Below are positions 40,135 to 49,413 of a DNA stretch of 64,000 nucleotides, in pieces. Position numbers and translations under genes: made by a program. Numbering within the stretch: the first letter of the stretch is position 1; the number at the start of each line of letters is the position of its first letter. This DNA is from Enterococcus hulanensis (GTDB lineage: Bacteria; Bacillota; Bacilli; Lactobacillales; Enterococcaceae), in contig NZ_BJED01000020.1 of NCBI RefSeq assembly GCF_005405485.1, positions 1 through 64,000 of the forward strand, in the 5' to 3' direction. The notes under the pieces are model-generated. The model did not search any database. It was not told the origin of the DNA and saw only the letters and a list, made by a program, of their open reading frames with translations.

Positions 40135-41169
40135 ATGAACCTATCAATCAATCGTAAATTGATTCTAAATATCTTGTTGTTTGTTGTAATGATCGGTGTA
40201 ATTATTTTTGTGATCCGTGATTCATTAAGCGATATTTTTACTGAGCTTGGCAGAACTTCTTTACCGGTGCTTTTAGGTGTGACCGGATTGGGATTACTTA
40301 GTCAGGTAATCGAAGGATATACTATCAAAAATATTGCTGGAGAGTTTAATCCAGACTTTACTGTTCGCGATGGTTTTTTTGCATCGGCATACGCGACCTT
40401 TTATCGGGTCGTTACTTTCGGAACGGGTTCAATCGTATCTGAGGTGATCTATTATCATAAGAAGGATCTGAGGTACTCTGAAGGGACAGGGACGAGTGCT
40501 TTGCGGATGGTCACCTACAAAATTGCCCTGATGATTTGGGCTTTGTTCTTCTTAGTCGTGAAAAGCAATGCGATTCAAGCGCATATTGCCAATGGGATTT
40601 TTTTGGTGCTTGCCGGGATTCTGGTGACTTTGCTGATTATCTCAGCTCTATTAGTTTTGAGTTTGAATATCAATGCCCAAGTGTTGCTGGTGATTATTTG
40701 TAATCGGCTGTTCAAAAGTCAAAAGCTGCGGAATATTGTGGATCAGGTGAACAATCAAGTCTATTCTTTACGAGGAGCAATCAAAACTTTTATTCAGGAT
40801 CGAAATGCGGTTCTTCGTGTCTTTTGTTCAAATATGGCAAAATTGGTTGTATGGTATTCGCTGCCGTTCTTTATTTTAGTAAAAGATTATCCTGATATCG
40901 ATCTGTGGTTGACGGTGGCATTGATCAGCTTTACGGTGATTATCGGAGGAATTTTACCAGCACCGGGAGGAATCGGCGGCTTTGAATTTGTTTATGTACT
41001 ATTATTCCGACATGTTGTTGGGAAAGTCGATGCGGTGTCTTCTTTGCTGCTATACCGCTATGCTACGTATTTATTGCCATTTCTGATCGGTATGATTTAC
41101 GTGCTCTTCAATAAGCAGCGTCAAATCAATCATGAAATTAAAGAAGCAAAAAAAGAAGTGAACGACTGA
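40135..41169 (+). CDS. UPF0104 / LPG-synthase-like integral membrane protein
   Basis: A 344-residue protein with about eight membrane helices of the lysylphosphatidylglycerol-synthase transmembrane (flippase-like) family. Typical blocks are FGTGSIVSEVIYYHKKDL (about 100) and ILPAPGGIGGFEFVYVLLF (about 272). The C-terminal aminoacyltransferase domain of MprF is absent, so it cannot make lysyl-PG; a lipid-translocating role is possible but unproven. It is monocistronic, and its stop codon is inside a terminator shared with the converging oxidoreductase gene. Confidence 0.83.
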   Translation: MNLSINRKLILNILLFVVMIGVIIFVIRDSLSDIFTELGRTSLPVLLGVTGLGLLSQVIEGYTIKNIAGEFNPDFTVRDGFFASAYATFYRVVTFGTGSIVSEVIYYHKKDLRYSEGTGTSALRMVTYKIALMIWALFFLVVKSNAIQAHIANGIFLVLAGILVTLLIISALLVLSLNINAQVLLVIICNRLFKSQKLRNIVDQVNNQVYSLRGAIKTFIQDRNAVLRVFCSNMAKLVVWYSLPFFILVKDYPDIDLWLTVALISFTVIIGGILPAPGGIGGFEFVYVLLFRHVVGKVDAVSSLLLYRYATYLLPFLIGMIYVLFNKQRQINHEIKEAKKEVND

Positions 41170-41189
41170 TTTCGTTGACTTCTTTTTTT
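41155..41189. terminator. Bidirectional terminator between the converging UPF0104 and oxidoreductase genes
   Basis: GAAGTGAACGA (41155-41165) pairs with TCGTTGACTTC (41172-41182) with one mismatch. Seven T follow on the plus strand, and A-rich sequence lies upstream for the minus strand. Confidence 0.85.
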
Positions 41190-41212
41190 GTCAAAATTTC
41201 TATATTCGTTAT

Positions 41213-42223
41213 CTAGTAATGTACAACCAGTTTGCCGATCATAGTATCTTCTTCGACAAATCGGTGGGCTTGATAGAAGACTCTAGGTGAAAACCCAGGA
41301 ATAATCTTGGTCAAGGTACTCTTGATTTTTTTCTCCTGCATCAGTTGAACGAGGAGTTCTAAAATCGCTCCTTGTGAGGCGATATTATGATCATAGTCGG
41401 TCTTAGCAAACATGTATTCCCAATCAAAGCTGCCGGATTTATTTTTCAATTTCGCCAAATTCAAGTCTTTATTTGTTCCAACGATCGAGCCAAGATGACC
41501 AAAAGGCTCAAGCAGGTCGCTCATTTCATCAAAGTAGCGATCGGTTGAATGTAGGATCAAAATATAAGGCAATGATTGGTAACCGATTTTCTTTAATTGT
41601 TTAGTCAGATCCTTATGATGATCGATAATATGGTCAGCGCCCATTTTTTCTGACCACTCCTTGCTTTCTTTGCGAGAGGCAGTAGTGATCACAGTTAGCC
41701 CAGCCCATTTTGCTAACTGGGTAGCTACTGATCCGACACCGCCAGCACCATTGATGATCAGGATCGATCCTTCATTCTGTCCTTCTTGAGGTGTTAAGCC
41801 CATTTTTTCAAACAACATTTCATAAGCAGTTATAAAGGTTAATGGCATCGCTGCTGCTTCGTCGGTTGAGATTCCGCCGGGCACCTTTGCGACGATTCGA
41901 GAATCGACCACTTGTCTATTGCTATAACTACCGAATCGTGTCGTTGTACCGGCAAATAATACCCGATCACCAATCTCGATATTTTTTACGTCACTGCCTA
42001 AATGAGACACAATACCCACGCTGTCAAAACCTAAGATATGGGGTTTTGGTATACTTTTGCTGTCTTGTCTCAGTTTTGTATCTACTGGATTGATCGAAAC
42101 AGCCAGATTCCTTACAACAAGATCAAATTTATTTAATTTAGGCAGCATGACTTCATATTTTTCAAAATGGTTTCCATCCTTAAGTTGAAATCCTCTTTCA
42201 AATCCGATTACGCGAGAAATCAT
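41213..42223 (-). CDS. Zinc-type alcohol dehydrogenase-like / quinone oxidoreductase protein
   Basis: A 336-residue MDR-superfamily NAD(P)H-dependent oxidoreductase. It has the GroES-like N-terminal domain (AVSINPVDTKLRQ; ILGFDSVGIVSHLG) and the Rossmann nucleotide motif INGAGGVGSVATQLAKWAG (about 155). The catalytic-zinc cysteine and histidine positions of true ADHs are replaced (NPVDTK), so it is probably a zinc-free quinone or enone reductase of the ZADH subgroup, despite the usual database name. AAGGAGAGTG precedes the ATG. It is transcribed divergently from clpB. Confidence 0.87.
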   Translation of the reverse strand: MISRVIGFERGFQLKDGNHFEKYEVMLPKLNKFDLVVRNLAVSINPVDTKLRQDSKSIPKPHILGFDSVGIVSHLGSDVKNIEIGDRVLFAGTTTRFGSYSNRQVVDSRIVAKVPGGISTDEAAAMPLTFITAYEMLFEKMGLTPQEGQNEGSILIINGAGGVGSVATQLAKWAGLTVITTASRKESKEWSEKMGADHIIDHHKDLTKQLKKIGYQSLPYILILHSTDRYFDEMSDLLEPFGHLGSIVGTNKDLNLAKLKNKSGSFDWEYMFAKTDYDHNIASQGAILELLVQLMQEKKIKSTLTKIIPGFSPRVFYQAHRFVEEDTMIGKLVVHY

Positions 42224-42521
42224 CGAATCACTCTCCTTATTTATCCTAAAGCCCTCATCCTTTTTTAGTGAAAGATGAGCTTGATTTTCACGTTTTTATA
42301 ATAATCCAGTTAGCATTTTACAGCTCATCTTATAAAAAATTGATGTGCTATAACGTAAATATACTAACTGTCGTCTTATTAGTAATGAAAGAATTGTAGC
42401 ATTATTTTGTTTTTCTTCATAATAATAAACTTGGAAAACGATGAGCTTTATTGTTTGACCTTTACTGACCAAAGTTATATACTAGTATATGTAAAAAATT
42501 GATTATGTCGGAGGTATGTTT
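42224..42521. other. Divergent intergenic region with repeated GATGAGC motifs
   Basis: The 298-bp gap between the oxidoreductase and clpB holds the clpB promoter and CtsR box (42454-42483). Three copies of GATGAGC lie here, at 42274-42280 (plus), 42323-42329 (as GCTCATC, minus) and 42440-42446 (plus), each followed by T-rich sequence, plus a related CTCATC near 42255. Copies can pair with each other as hairpins. No ORF is visible. Confidence 0.55.
42454..42483 (+). promoter_or_regulatory. clpB promoter overlapped by a CtsR operator
   Basis: TTGACC (42455-42460), 17 bases, TATACT (42478-42483) form the promoter. Positions 42454-42470, read on the minus strand, give GGTCAGTAAAGGTCAAA. This fits the CtsR consensus RGTCAAA-NAN-RGTCAAA with two mismatches in one half and a perfect second half. 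The operator covers the -35 box, as expected for repression lifted by heat. Confidence 0.82.
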
Positions 42522-45125
42522 ATGAATATCGAAAAAATGACGACAACTTTACAAGAGACGATCGCAGAAGCACAGCAGATCGCGGTAACAAGACATCATC
42601 AAGAAATCGATATCGCCCATGTGTGGAAGATTTTTTTACAGCCAAATCATTTTGGCCGAAATTTTTATACGGATGCTGGGATTGATGTTGACCAATTTGA
42701 ACGGGAAGTAGATAAGGCCTTGGATGAATATCCTACCATCAGCGGCGGCAACGTTCAGTATGGGCAAAACCTTAGCCAAAATCTCTTTAACCTGTTAAAC
42801 GAAGCAGATAAATTACGTGAAAAATTTCAAGATGATTTCTTATCAACGGAAATCGTCATCTTAGCGTTGATGAAATTAAAAAATTATTCCTTGACGAAAT
42901 ATTTGAACCAGCAAGGCTTGAATGAAAAAGAAGTACAAAAAAATATTGAAGAAATGCGAGGAGGGGATCGGGTGACCTCACAAAATCAAGAAGAAACTTA
43001 TAAAGCATTAGAAAAATATGGCGTTGATTTAGTTCAGCAAGTCAAAAACGGTAAGCAAGATCCAATTATCGGCCGTGATGAAGAAATTCGCGACGTGATC
43101 CGGATACTTTCACGTAAAACAAAGAATAACCCAGTGTTAATCGGTGAACCCGGTGTTGGTAAGACGGCCATCGTAGAAGGACTGGCCCAACGGATCGTGC
43201 GTAAAGATGTGCCTGAAAACCTCAAAGATAAGACAGTTTTCTCATTGGACATGGGCTCGTTGATTGCCGGTGCGAAATTCCGCGGCGAGTTTGAGGAACG
43301 CTTGAAGGCAGTATTGAAAGAAGTCAAAAAATCGGACGGTAGAATTTTGCTGTTTATCGATGAGATTCATAATATTGTCGGAGCAGGAAAAACAGAAGGC
43401 AGCATGGATGCTGGAAATATTCTAAAACCCATGCTGGCTCGCGGTGAACTGCACTTGATCGGCGCAACGACGCTCGACGAATATCGTCAATACATGGAAA
43501 AGGATAAGGCCTTAGAACGCCGCTTCCAAAAAGTATTAGTCAAGGAACCAACAGTTGAGGATACGATCAGTATTTTACGTGGATTGAAGGAACGTTTTGA
43601 AATCCATCACGGTGTCAATATTCACGACAACGCTTTGGTGGCCGCTGCAACACTGTCTGATCGTTATATCACCGATCGTTTCTTACCAGATAAAGCGATC
43701 GACCTAGTCGATGAAGCCAGTGCCAGCATCCGAGTGGAAATGAACTCGATGCCGACTGAGCTTGACCAAGTAACTCGTCGTTTGATGCAGCTGGAAATCG
43801 AAGAAGCAGCCTTGAAAAAAGAAAGCGACGACGCAAGTAAAAAACGCCTAGAAAATCTGCAAGAAGAATTAGCAGATCTGCGGGAAGAAACCAATGCGAT
43901 GAAATTGCAATGGGAAACCGAAAAAGAAGAAGTTAATGTGGTTTCTAATAAGCGGGCCGAAATCGATCAGGCCAAGCACGAATTAGAAGATGCTGAAAAC
44001 AACTACGATTTAGAACGCGCTGCGGTTCTTCGTCATGGAACGATTCCAAATTTAGAAAAAGAACTAGCTGAATTGGAAGAAAAGAATCAAAAGAATGACA
44101 TCAAGATGGTCCAAGAATCGGTGACTGAAAATGAAATTGCTCAAGTTGTCGGCCGTTTAACTGGAATTCCTGTAACCAAATTAGTCGAGGGTGAACGAGA
44201 AAAACTCTTGAGTCTAAACAGTACGTTGCATAAACGCGTAATCGGTCAAGACGAAGCGGTGGACGCTGTTAGTGATGCGGTATTACGTTCGCGTGCGGGT
44301 CTGCAAGATCCGAACCGTCCGCTAGGTTCTTTCCTATTCTTAGGTCCGACTGGTGTAGGTAAAACTGAACTTGCCAAAGCACTAGCAGAAAATCTATTTG
44401 ATTCGGAAGACCACATGGTACGGATCGATATGAGTGAGTACATGGAAAAACATTCAGTGTCACGACTTGTTGGAGCGCCTCCAGGTTATGTCGGTTATGA
44501 AGAGGGCGGACAATTAACCGAAGCTGTTCGTCGCAATCCTTATACGATCATTTTACTGGATGAAATTGAAAAGGCCCATCCTGATGTGTTCAATATTTTA
44601 CTGCAAGTATTAGATGATGGACGTTTAACAGATTCTAAGGGACGTTTAGTTGATTTCAAAAACACTGTGTTGATCATGACCAGCAATATCGGGTCACAGG
44701 TGCTGTTGGATGGAGTGACGGCTGACGGAAAAATCCCCGAAGCTACGAAAGAGCAAGTTTTAAGTATGCTGCGGGGCCACTTCAAACCAGAATTTTTAAA
44801 CCGTATCGATGATACGATTCTCTTCACACCGTTAAGCTTAGAGGATGTGAAAGGGATCGTTGAGAAAATCGTGCAGCATTTGTCACATCGTTTGGAAGAA
44901 CAAGAAATTCAATTAGCTATTACGGAAGATGCCAAGAGCTGGATCGCCGAAAAAGCTTACGAACCGCAATATGGTGCACGACCTCTAAAACGTTTCATCA
45001 CACGCGAAGTAGAGACGCCGCTAGCGAAAGAAATAATTGCTGGACGTGTCATGCCGAAAACAAAAGTTTCCATCGAATTATTCGATGATCAATTGGTTTT
45101 TCAGAACCAACAATTAGACGCATAA
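42522..45125 (+). CDS. clpB: ATP-dependent disaggregase ClpB
   Basis: Heat-shock AAA+ chaperone that rescues aggregated proteins with DnaK. The 867-residue protein has an N-terminal Clp repeat domain (about 1-145), first AAA+ with Walker [12 protein letters not shown] and Walker [11 protein letters not shown], a coiled-coil middle domain (about 410-530, heptads rich in Glu and Lys), and second AAA+ with Walker [15 protein letters not shown] and SNIGSQ sensor region. The middle domain length marks it as ClpB and not ClpC or ClpE. GGAGG is 7 bases before ATG 42522 and 1 base from ATG 42516, so the second is used. Controlled by a CtsR box. Confidence 0.96.
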   Translation: MNIEKMTTTLQETIAEAQQIAVTRHHQEIDIAHVWKIFLQPNHFGRNFYTDAGIDVDQFEREVDKALDEYPTISGGNVQYGQNLSQNLFNLLNEADKLREKFQDDFLSTEIVILALMKLKNYSLTKYLNQQGLNEKEVQKNIEEMRGGDRVTSQNQEETYKALEKYGVDLVQQVKNGKQDPIIGRDEEIRDVIRILSRKTKNNPVLIGEPGVGKTAIVEGLAQRIVRKDVPENLKDKTVFSLDMGSLIAGAKFRGEFEERLKAVLKEVKKSDGRILLFIDEIHNIVGAGKTEGSMDAGNILKPMLARGELHLIGATTLDEYRQYMEKDKALERRFQKVLVKEPTVEDTISILRGLKERFEIHHGVNIHDNALVAAATLSDRYITDRFLPDKAIDLVDEASASIRVEMNSMPTELDQVTRRLMQLEIEEAALKKESDDASKKRLENLQEELADLREETNAMKLQWETEKEEVNVVSNKRAEIDQAKHELEDAENNYDLERAAVLRHGTIPNLEKELAELEEKNQKNDIKMVQESVTENEIAQVVGRLTGIPVTKLVEGEREKLLSLNSTLHKRVIGQDEAVDAVSDAVLRSRAGLQDPNRPLGSFLFLGPTGVGKTELAKALAENLFDSEDHMVRIDMSEYMEKHSVSRLVGAPPGYVGYEEGGQLTEAVRRNPYTIILLDEIEKAHPDVFNILLQVLDDGRLTDSKGRLVDFKNTVLIMTSNIGSQVLLDGVTADGKIPEATKEQVLSMLRGHFKPEFLNRIDDTILFTPLSLEDVKGIVEKIVQHLSHRLEEQEIQLAITEDAKSWIAEKAYEPQYGARPLKRFITREVETPLAKEIIAGRVMPKTKVSIELFDDQLVFQNQQLDA

Positions 45126-45162
45126 AATAATTATGTAAACAAAATATAATTAGAAATTAAAG

Positions 45163-45204
45163 AGTGAAACAGCAGAAGCATTTTTTCTGCTGTTTCACTT
45201 TTTT
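45163..45204 (+). terminator. Terminator after clpB
   Basis: AGTGAAACAGCAGAA (45163-45177) pairs perfectly over 15 bp with 45185-45199, followed by T to 45204. Confidence 0.95.
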
Positions 45205-45329
45205 ACAAAATTATCGCAGTTAATAAGCTAGATACAAAAAAATCAAGTAGTTTAAAAGCGAAACATAACAACTTTTTCATTACGCATGTTACGAAGTAAT
45301 GACAAATTAGTGAATTTGTGGGATTTAAA

Positions 45330-45358
45330 TTGTTTGTTAATTGTTCTTGGATTATACT
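45330..45358 (+). promoter_or_regulatory. Promoter of the GH73-LysM gene
   Basis: TTGTTT (45330-45335), 17 bases, TATACT (45353-45358), 52 bases before the ATG. Upstream, at about 45280-45301, TCATTAC and GTAATGA form a small inverted repeat. Confidence 0.65.
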
Positions 45359-45410
45359 TTTAAAGTAATTAAAAATGGAGAGCTCTGTAAAGGTTTCTTG
45401 GAGGTATAGA

Positions 45411-46280
45411 ATGAACCAATTTAAAACCCGCATTGAAAAGTACAATTATATAAAAGCACAGCAAAAAGAAAAACGGCTGAAAACAGCAAAAAGAACAGTT
45501 CCTTTGTTAGGAACTGCGATGATCCTTTCACCCGCTGTTTTAAACATGAACACTGTAAAAGCCAACGCAGCTGAAACTGGTCAAGTTCAAAATCAATCCG
45601 CCTTCATCGAGCAATTAGGTGCTTCGGCGATGCAGGTCTCAGCATCAAGCGATCTTTATGCATCAATCATGGTGGCCCAAGCTTTGGTTGAAACCGGCTT
45701 TGGTACTTCTACCTTATCTGCTGCACCTTATTACAATTTATTTGGGGTAAAAGAATATAGCGGCGGACCATCAGTAACCATGAGTACACAAGAATATTTA
45801 AATGGGCAATGGGTAACAATGAATGAACCATTCGCTGTTTACAGCAGTTATGCTGAATCATTCCAAGCTCATGCCAGCTTATTAGCCAGCTCTTATTATG
45901 CAGGCGCGTGGAAAAGCCACACAAATAGTTACCAAGATGCGGCAGTTTATTTAACTGGTCGTTATGCAACAGACCCTAGCTATGCCAGCAAATTGATCTC
46001 ATTGATCCAAAGCTACAATCTGACCCGCTTTGACACACCGGGAGCAGGCACAGCGGTTCAGACAACGGATCAAACCCAGACTGCAGCTGATCAAGGAGTA
46101 CAGCAGGCTACTCAAACGACATCTTCATCACAAGCGAGCGGTCAATCTTATACTGTTCAATCTGGTGACTCAATCTGGGGGATTGCTGAAAAATTCGGTA
46201 TCAGTGTCGATCAATTATTGGCGGACAATGGTTGGACTACTGATTCAACAATCATGCCAGGCGACACTATTGTCATTTAA
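45411..46280 (+). CDS. Secreted N-acetylglucosaminidase (GH73) with one LysM domain
   Basis: Peptidoglycan hydrolase of 289 residues. A long basic N-region (about 1-28) and hydrophobic core (VPLLGTAMILSPAVL) form a signal peptide with a likely cut after ANA (about 53). The GH73 domain (about 60-215) has the catalytic Glu in QALVETGFGTS (about Glu94) and the YNLFGVKEY motif. A Gln/Thr/Ser-rich linker leads to a single LysM (YTVQSGDSIWGIAEKFGIS, about 247-289) that anchors it to the wall. It resembles enterococcal AtlA-type enzymes but is much shorter, with one LysM in place of several. GGAGG lies 6 bases before ATG 45411. A likely role is cell separation or wall turnover (inference). Confidence 0.9.
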   Translation: MNQFKTRIEKYNYIKAQQKEKRLKTAKRTVPLLGTAMILSPAVLNMNTVKANAAETGQVQNQSAFIEQLGASAMQVSASSDLYASIMVAQALVETGFGTSTLSAAPYYNLFGVKEYSGGPSVTMSTQEYLNGQWVTMNEPFAVYSSYAESFQAHASLLASSYYAGAWKSHTNSYQDAAVYLTGRYATDPSYASKLISLIQSYNLTRFDTPGAGTAVQTTDQTQTAADQGVQQATQTTSSSQASGQSYTVQSGDSIWGIAEKFGISVDQLLADNGWTTDSTIMPGDTIVI

Positions 46281-46285
46281 CTTCT

Positions 46286-46314
46286 AAAAATGGAGCAATC
46301 TGCTCCATTTTTTT
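46286..46314 (+). terminator. Terminator after the GH73-LysM gene
   Basis: AAAAATGGAGCA (46286-46297), loop ATC, TGCTCCATTTTT (46301-46312), with T to 46314. Confidence 0.93.
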
Positions 46315-46367
46315 GTCGATTTAATTTCTCGTAAATGCTAGGGACACTTTTAGATTGATCTAAGAAT

Positions 46368-46376
46368 TGGTATAAT
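46368..46376 (+). promoter_or_regulatory. Extended -10 promoter of cysK with leader hairpins
   Basis: TGGTATAAT (46368-46376) is an extended -10. The leader of about 120 nt contains AGGTTC/GAACCT (about 46384-46402) and CTTAC/GTAAG (about 46473-46487) stems. The second is close to the ribosome binding site. Confidence 0.6.
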
Positions 46377-46505
46377 AAGTATAGAGGTTCGTTGATTGAA
46401 CCTTAAGAAAATGTCTGTATAGAGCTTTTAAAGTCGAAATTCTCGCATCTTTTCTTATTATTCGTTAAGATAACTTACATAAGGTAAGAAATGGAGCGAG
46501 GAAAA

Positions 46506-47435
46506 ATGACAAAAATTTATAATTCGATTTTGGATACAATTGGCGAGACACCTATCGTAAAACTGAGACACATGACAACCGACGAGATGGCGCAAATTTA
46601 TGTTAAGGTAGAATCATTTAATCCTGGCGGCAGTGTTAAAGACCGAATCGCATTGAGAATGATTGAAGACGCAGAAAAAAGTGGTAAGCTAAAAGCTGGA
46701 ATGACAATTATAGAACCAACTTCTGGTAATACTGGAATTGGTCTAGCAATGGTTGGCGCAGCAAAAGGTTATCCTGTCACTTTAGTAATGCCGGAAACGA
46801 TGAGTATTGAACGTCGCAAGTTGATGCAAGCTTATGGTGCCAATTTAGTTTTAACGCCCGGATCAGAGGGGATGAAGGGCGCGATCGCAAAAGCGAAAGA
46901 ACTAGCAGATGAAAATGGTTGGTTCGTTCCAGCACAGTTTGACAATCCAGCAAATCCCAAAGTTCATGAAGAAACAACGGCTAAAGAGATCGTTAACGCC
47001 TTTGAAAAAAATGAATTGGATGCATTTGTTGCAGGTGTAGGTACTGGCGGTACTATCACAGGTGTTGGAAATGAATTAAAGCGGATGTATTCAAACATCA
47101 AGATTTACGCGGTGGAACCAGAAGAATCTCCTGTTTTAGAAGGCGGACAATCAGGTCCTCACAAAATCCAAGGAATTGGTGCGGGATTTGTTCCAAGTAT
47201 TTTAAATACAGAGATCTATGATGAGGTTTTACCAGTAAACAGCAGTGATGCAATGGAAACGGCTAGAGAAATCGCGAAAAAAGAAGGGATTCTAGTAGGT
47301 GTATCTTCAGGTGCGGCATTGTTTGCAGCGTTGAAGGTAGCAAAAGAAATGAGTCCTGATCAGAAAGTATTGGTTTTATTACCGGATAATGGCGAACGCT
47401 ATCTATCGACCGAATTATTTGAATTTAACCAATAA
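46506..47435 (+). CDS. cysK: Cysteine synthase (O-acetylserine sulfhydrylase)
   Basis: PLP enzyme forming cysteine from O-acetylserine and sulfide. At 309 residues it has the PLP lysine in [14 protein letters not shown] (about Lys43), the substrate loop [14 protein letters not shown] (about 68-81), the phosphate-binding [12 protein letters not shown] (about 177) and [16 protein letters not shown] 46506 follows GAGGA; the frame start at 46491 would leave no ribosome binding site. No cysE or cystathionine genes are adjacent. Confidence 0.95.
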   Translation: MTKIYNSILDTIGETPIVKLRHMTTDEMAQIYVKVESFNPGGSVKDRIALRMIEDAEKSGKLKAGMTIIEPTSGNTGIGLAMVGAAKGYPVTLVMPETMSIERRKLMQAYGANLVLTPGSEGMKGAIAKAKELADENGWFVPAQFDNPANPKVHEETTAKEIVNAFEKNELDAFVAGVGTGGTITGVGNELKRMYSNIKIYAVEPEESPVLEGGQSGPHKIQGIGAGFVPSILNTEIYDEVLPVNSSDAMETAREIAKKEGILVGVSSGAALFAALKVAKEMSPDQKVLVLLPDNGERYLSTELFEFNQ

Positions 47436-47528
47436 TTTTACAAAAACTTTTAATTTTTGAATCGAACTAGTATTTCCCCTCAGATAATAGTATCATTTTA
47501 ATATAGAATCCAATTAGGAGGGGCTTAT

Positions 47529-47966
47529 ATGGTAAATGAGGCAGTCGATAAAGCGGTCAAGGAATTGAAGGCCGGCGGAGTCCGAATCACGCCACAACGT
47601 TATGCCATTTTAGAGTATTTGATCCAGTACCGTAATCATCCAACAGCTGATGAAATTTTTCGTTCACTAGAAAGCCGCTTCCCAAATATGAGCGTGGCTA
47701 CTGTGTACAACAATTTGAGAAAATTTGTTGAGATTGGTATCGTTCAGGAAATGAATTATGGTGATGCAGCAAGTCGTTTTGATTTTACGAATCAGCAGCA
47801 TTATCATGCAATTTGTACTGACTGTGGGAAGATCGTTGACTTTTTCTATCCTGGGCTGGAAGATGTTGAAATGGCATCTAGTAAATTGACAGGTTATCAG
47901 ATTAATAAGCATCGCTTAGAAGTATACGGTTTATGTCCAGATTGCCAAAAAAAAGCTGAGGAATAA
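47529..47966 (+). CDS. perR: Fur-family peroxide sensor PerR
   Basis: Metal-dependent repressor that senses H2O2 by oxidation of an iron-ligating histidine. The 145-residue protein aligns block by block with Bacillus PerR: ITPQRYAILEYL winged helix, the regulatory site residues His37 region, SRFDF (Asp85), HYH (His91/93) and GKIVDF (Asp104), and two CxxC zinc pairs (CTDC, CPDC). Asp at position 104 favours PerR over Fur and Zur. TTAGGAGG precedes the ATG. The stop codon forms the loop of the terminator. Confidence 0.9.
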   Translation: MVNEAVDKAVKELKAGGVRITPQRYAILEYLIQYRNHPTADEIFRSLESRFPNMSVATVYNNLRKFVEIGIVQEMNYGDAASRFDFTNQQHYHAICTDCGKIVDFFYPGLEDVEMASSKLTGYQINKHRLEVYGLCPDCQKKAEE

Positions 47967-47982
47967 TTCCTCGGCTTTTTTT
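47951..47982 (+). terminator. Terminator after perR
   Basis: AAAAGCTGAGGAA (47951-47963) pairs with TTCCTCGGCTTTT (47967-47979) with one G-U pair. The TAA stop is the loop, and T continue to 47982. Confidence 0.92.
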
Positions 47983-48303
47983 GTTATCATTTAAGATAAC
48001 AGAAAATCCATTTCAACTAATGAGAGTAATCACATAATTTTATGGCAGCGTTTGCTGTATTTTTTATTAAAAGAACTTTTTTAAGAGAAGATATAAAACT
48101 AAAATGAAAGTATTCTTATCTAATAATGCTGATATAACAGCGTTTTTGGGTATTTTTTTTTATTTAAATGAAGATGTATTTAAAATAAATGAGATATCAA
48201 TAACACTTGAGGCATGATCGTTGCTTATAAAAGGCATTGTGATATATTAAACTTGTTCCGAAGTTAAAGAACTTCAATAATAAATCTATAGGAGTGATTT
48301 ACA
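47967..48303. other. AT-rich intergenic region upstream of ald
   Basis: This 337-bp gap has no convincing ORF. It contains a GTTATC/GATAAC stem (47983-48000) and a CAGC-GTTT-GCTG hairpin with TATTTTTTATT after it (48046-48068). A related CAGCGTTT...GTATTTTTT sequence starts at 48139. The ald promoter is TTGCTT (48221-48226), 16 bases, TATATT (48243-48248). The hairpin with T-run could end a small RNA, but no clear upstream promoter is seen. Confidence 0.5.
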
Positions 48304-49413
48304 GTGAAAATTGGCGTAATTAAAGATCCAAAACAAGGTGAGGCACGTGTAGGCATGACACCTGAAAACGTAAAGATTTTAGTAGAAGCAGGAAATGAAG
48401 TATTAGTGGACGATAATGCTGGTGCAGGTTCAGGCTTTACTAATGAACAATATATTGAAGCAGGCGGTAAAATTGTCGATACAGATACTGCATGGACTGC
48501 AGAACTGATCGTGAAAGTTAAAGAACCAATGGAAAGCGAATATCACTATTTCAAAAAAGGACAAATCATTTGGGGCTTCTTGCATTTAGCCGCCAATAAA
48601 GCCTGCGTTGAAAAAATGATGGAAGTTGGCGTAACGGCTTTATCAGGCGAAAATATTTCAATCAACGGTGTTTTAGAATTATTGAAACCAATGAGCGCGA
48701 TCGCTGGACGCCGTGCAGTAAACTTAGGACAATATTATTTAGAAAAACAACACGGTGGTGAAGGAATTCTACTTCCGGGTATCGATGGTGTTGAAGCTGG
48801 AACGGTTGTCATTTTAGGCGGCGGTAATGCGGCTGAAAATGCAGCAGATATGGCTGTTGGTATTGGTTGCCACGTAATTATTCTTGAAGTGAACGAAAAC
48901 CGTATCAAACAATTGCAAGATCGCTACAAAGATCATAACGTGGATGTACTTGTTTCAAATACAGAAAACTTAGCAGAAAAAATCAAAGAAGCTGATGTAT
49001 TTATTTCAACTGTCTTGATTCCAGGAGCTAAACCACCCAAATTAGTTAAAGAATACATGGTTGAATCAATGAAACCGGGTTCTGTAATCGTTGATATCGC
49101 GATCGACCAAGGTGGTACGGTTGAAACAATCGACAAACCAACGAACCATGCAGATCCTGTATTTACTAAACATGGAGTTATCCATTATGCGGTTCCAAAT
49201 ATGCCAGGCGCAACACCAAGAACAGCAACGATCGCATTAGCTAAAGGAAATATCTCATTCCTTAAAGATGTTAGCGTGAAAGGTTTGGAAGATGCCTTGA
49301 AATCTGATGAATCACTATTATCAGGTTTGAGTGTTTACAACGGAAAAGTCGTTTCTAAAGCTTTAGCAGATTCAATCGATGTTACTTATACCGAGGTAGG
49401 AGATGTTCTGTAA
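48304..49413 (+). CDS. ald: Alanine dehydrogenase
   Basis: NAD-dependent interconversion of L-alanine and pyruvate plus ammonia. The 369-residue protein opens MKIGVIKDPKQGEARVGMTP, with the substrate region VKVKEPMESEYHYF and GQIIWGFLHLAANK, LLKPMSAIAGRRAV, and the Rossmann motif VILGGGNAAENAADMAVG (about 170-187). The nucleotide loop differs from the common GGGVAGTNAA form but keeps the glycines. The GTG start is set by AGGAG 9 bases upstream. Its TAA overlaps the ATG of the threonine dehydratase gene by one base, so the two deaminating enzymes are coupled. Confidence 0.93.
   Translation: MKIGVIKDPKQGEARVGMTPENVKILVEAGNEVLVDDNAGAGSGFTNEQYIEAGGKIVDTDTAWTAELIVKVKEPMESEYHYFKKGQIIWGFLHLAANKACVEKMMEVGVTALSGENISINGVLELLKPMSAIAGRRAVNLGQYYLEKQHGGEGILLPGIDGVEAGTVVILGGGNAAENAADMAVGIGCHVIILEVNENRIKQLQDRYKDHNVDVLVSNTENLAEKIKEADVFISTVLIPGAKPPKLVKEYMVESMKPGSVIVDIAIDQGGTVETIDKPTNHADPVFTKHGVIHYAVPNMPGATPRTATIALAKGNISFLKDVSVKGLEDALKSDESLLSGLSVYNGKVVSKALADSIDVTYTEVGDVL

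Noticed and set aside
45280-45360. A WalR box upstream of the GH73-LysM hydrolase gene
   Set aside because: TGTTAC is present, but the second half-site at the required 5-base spacing is missing.
47460-47528. A Per box upstream of perR
   Set aside because: The best site (GATAATAGTATC region) matches only about half of TTATAATNATTATAA.
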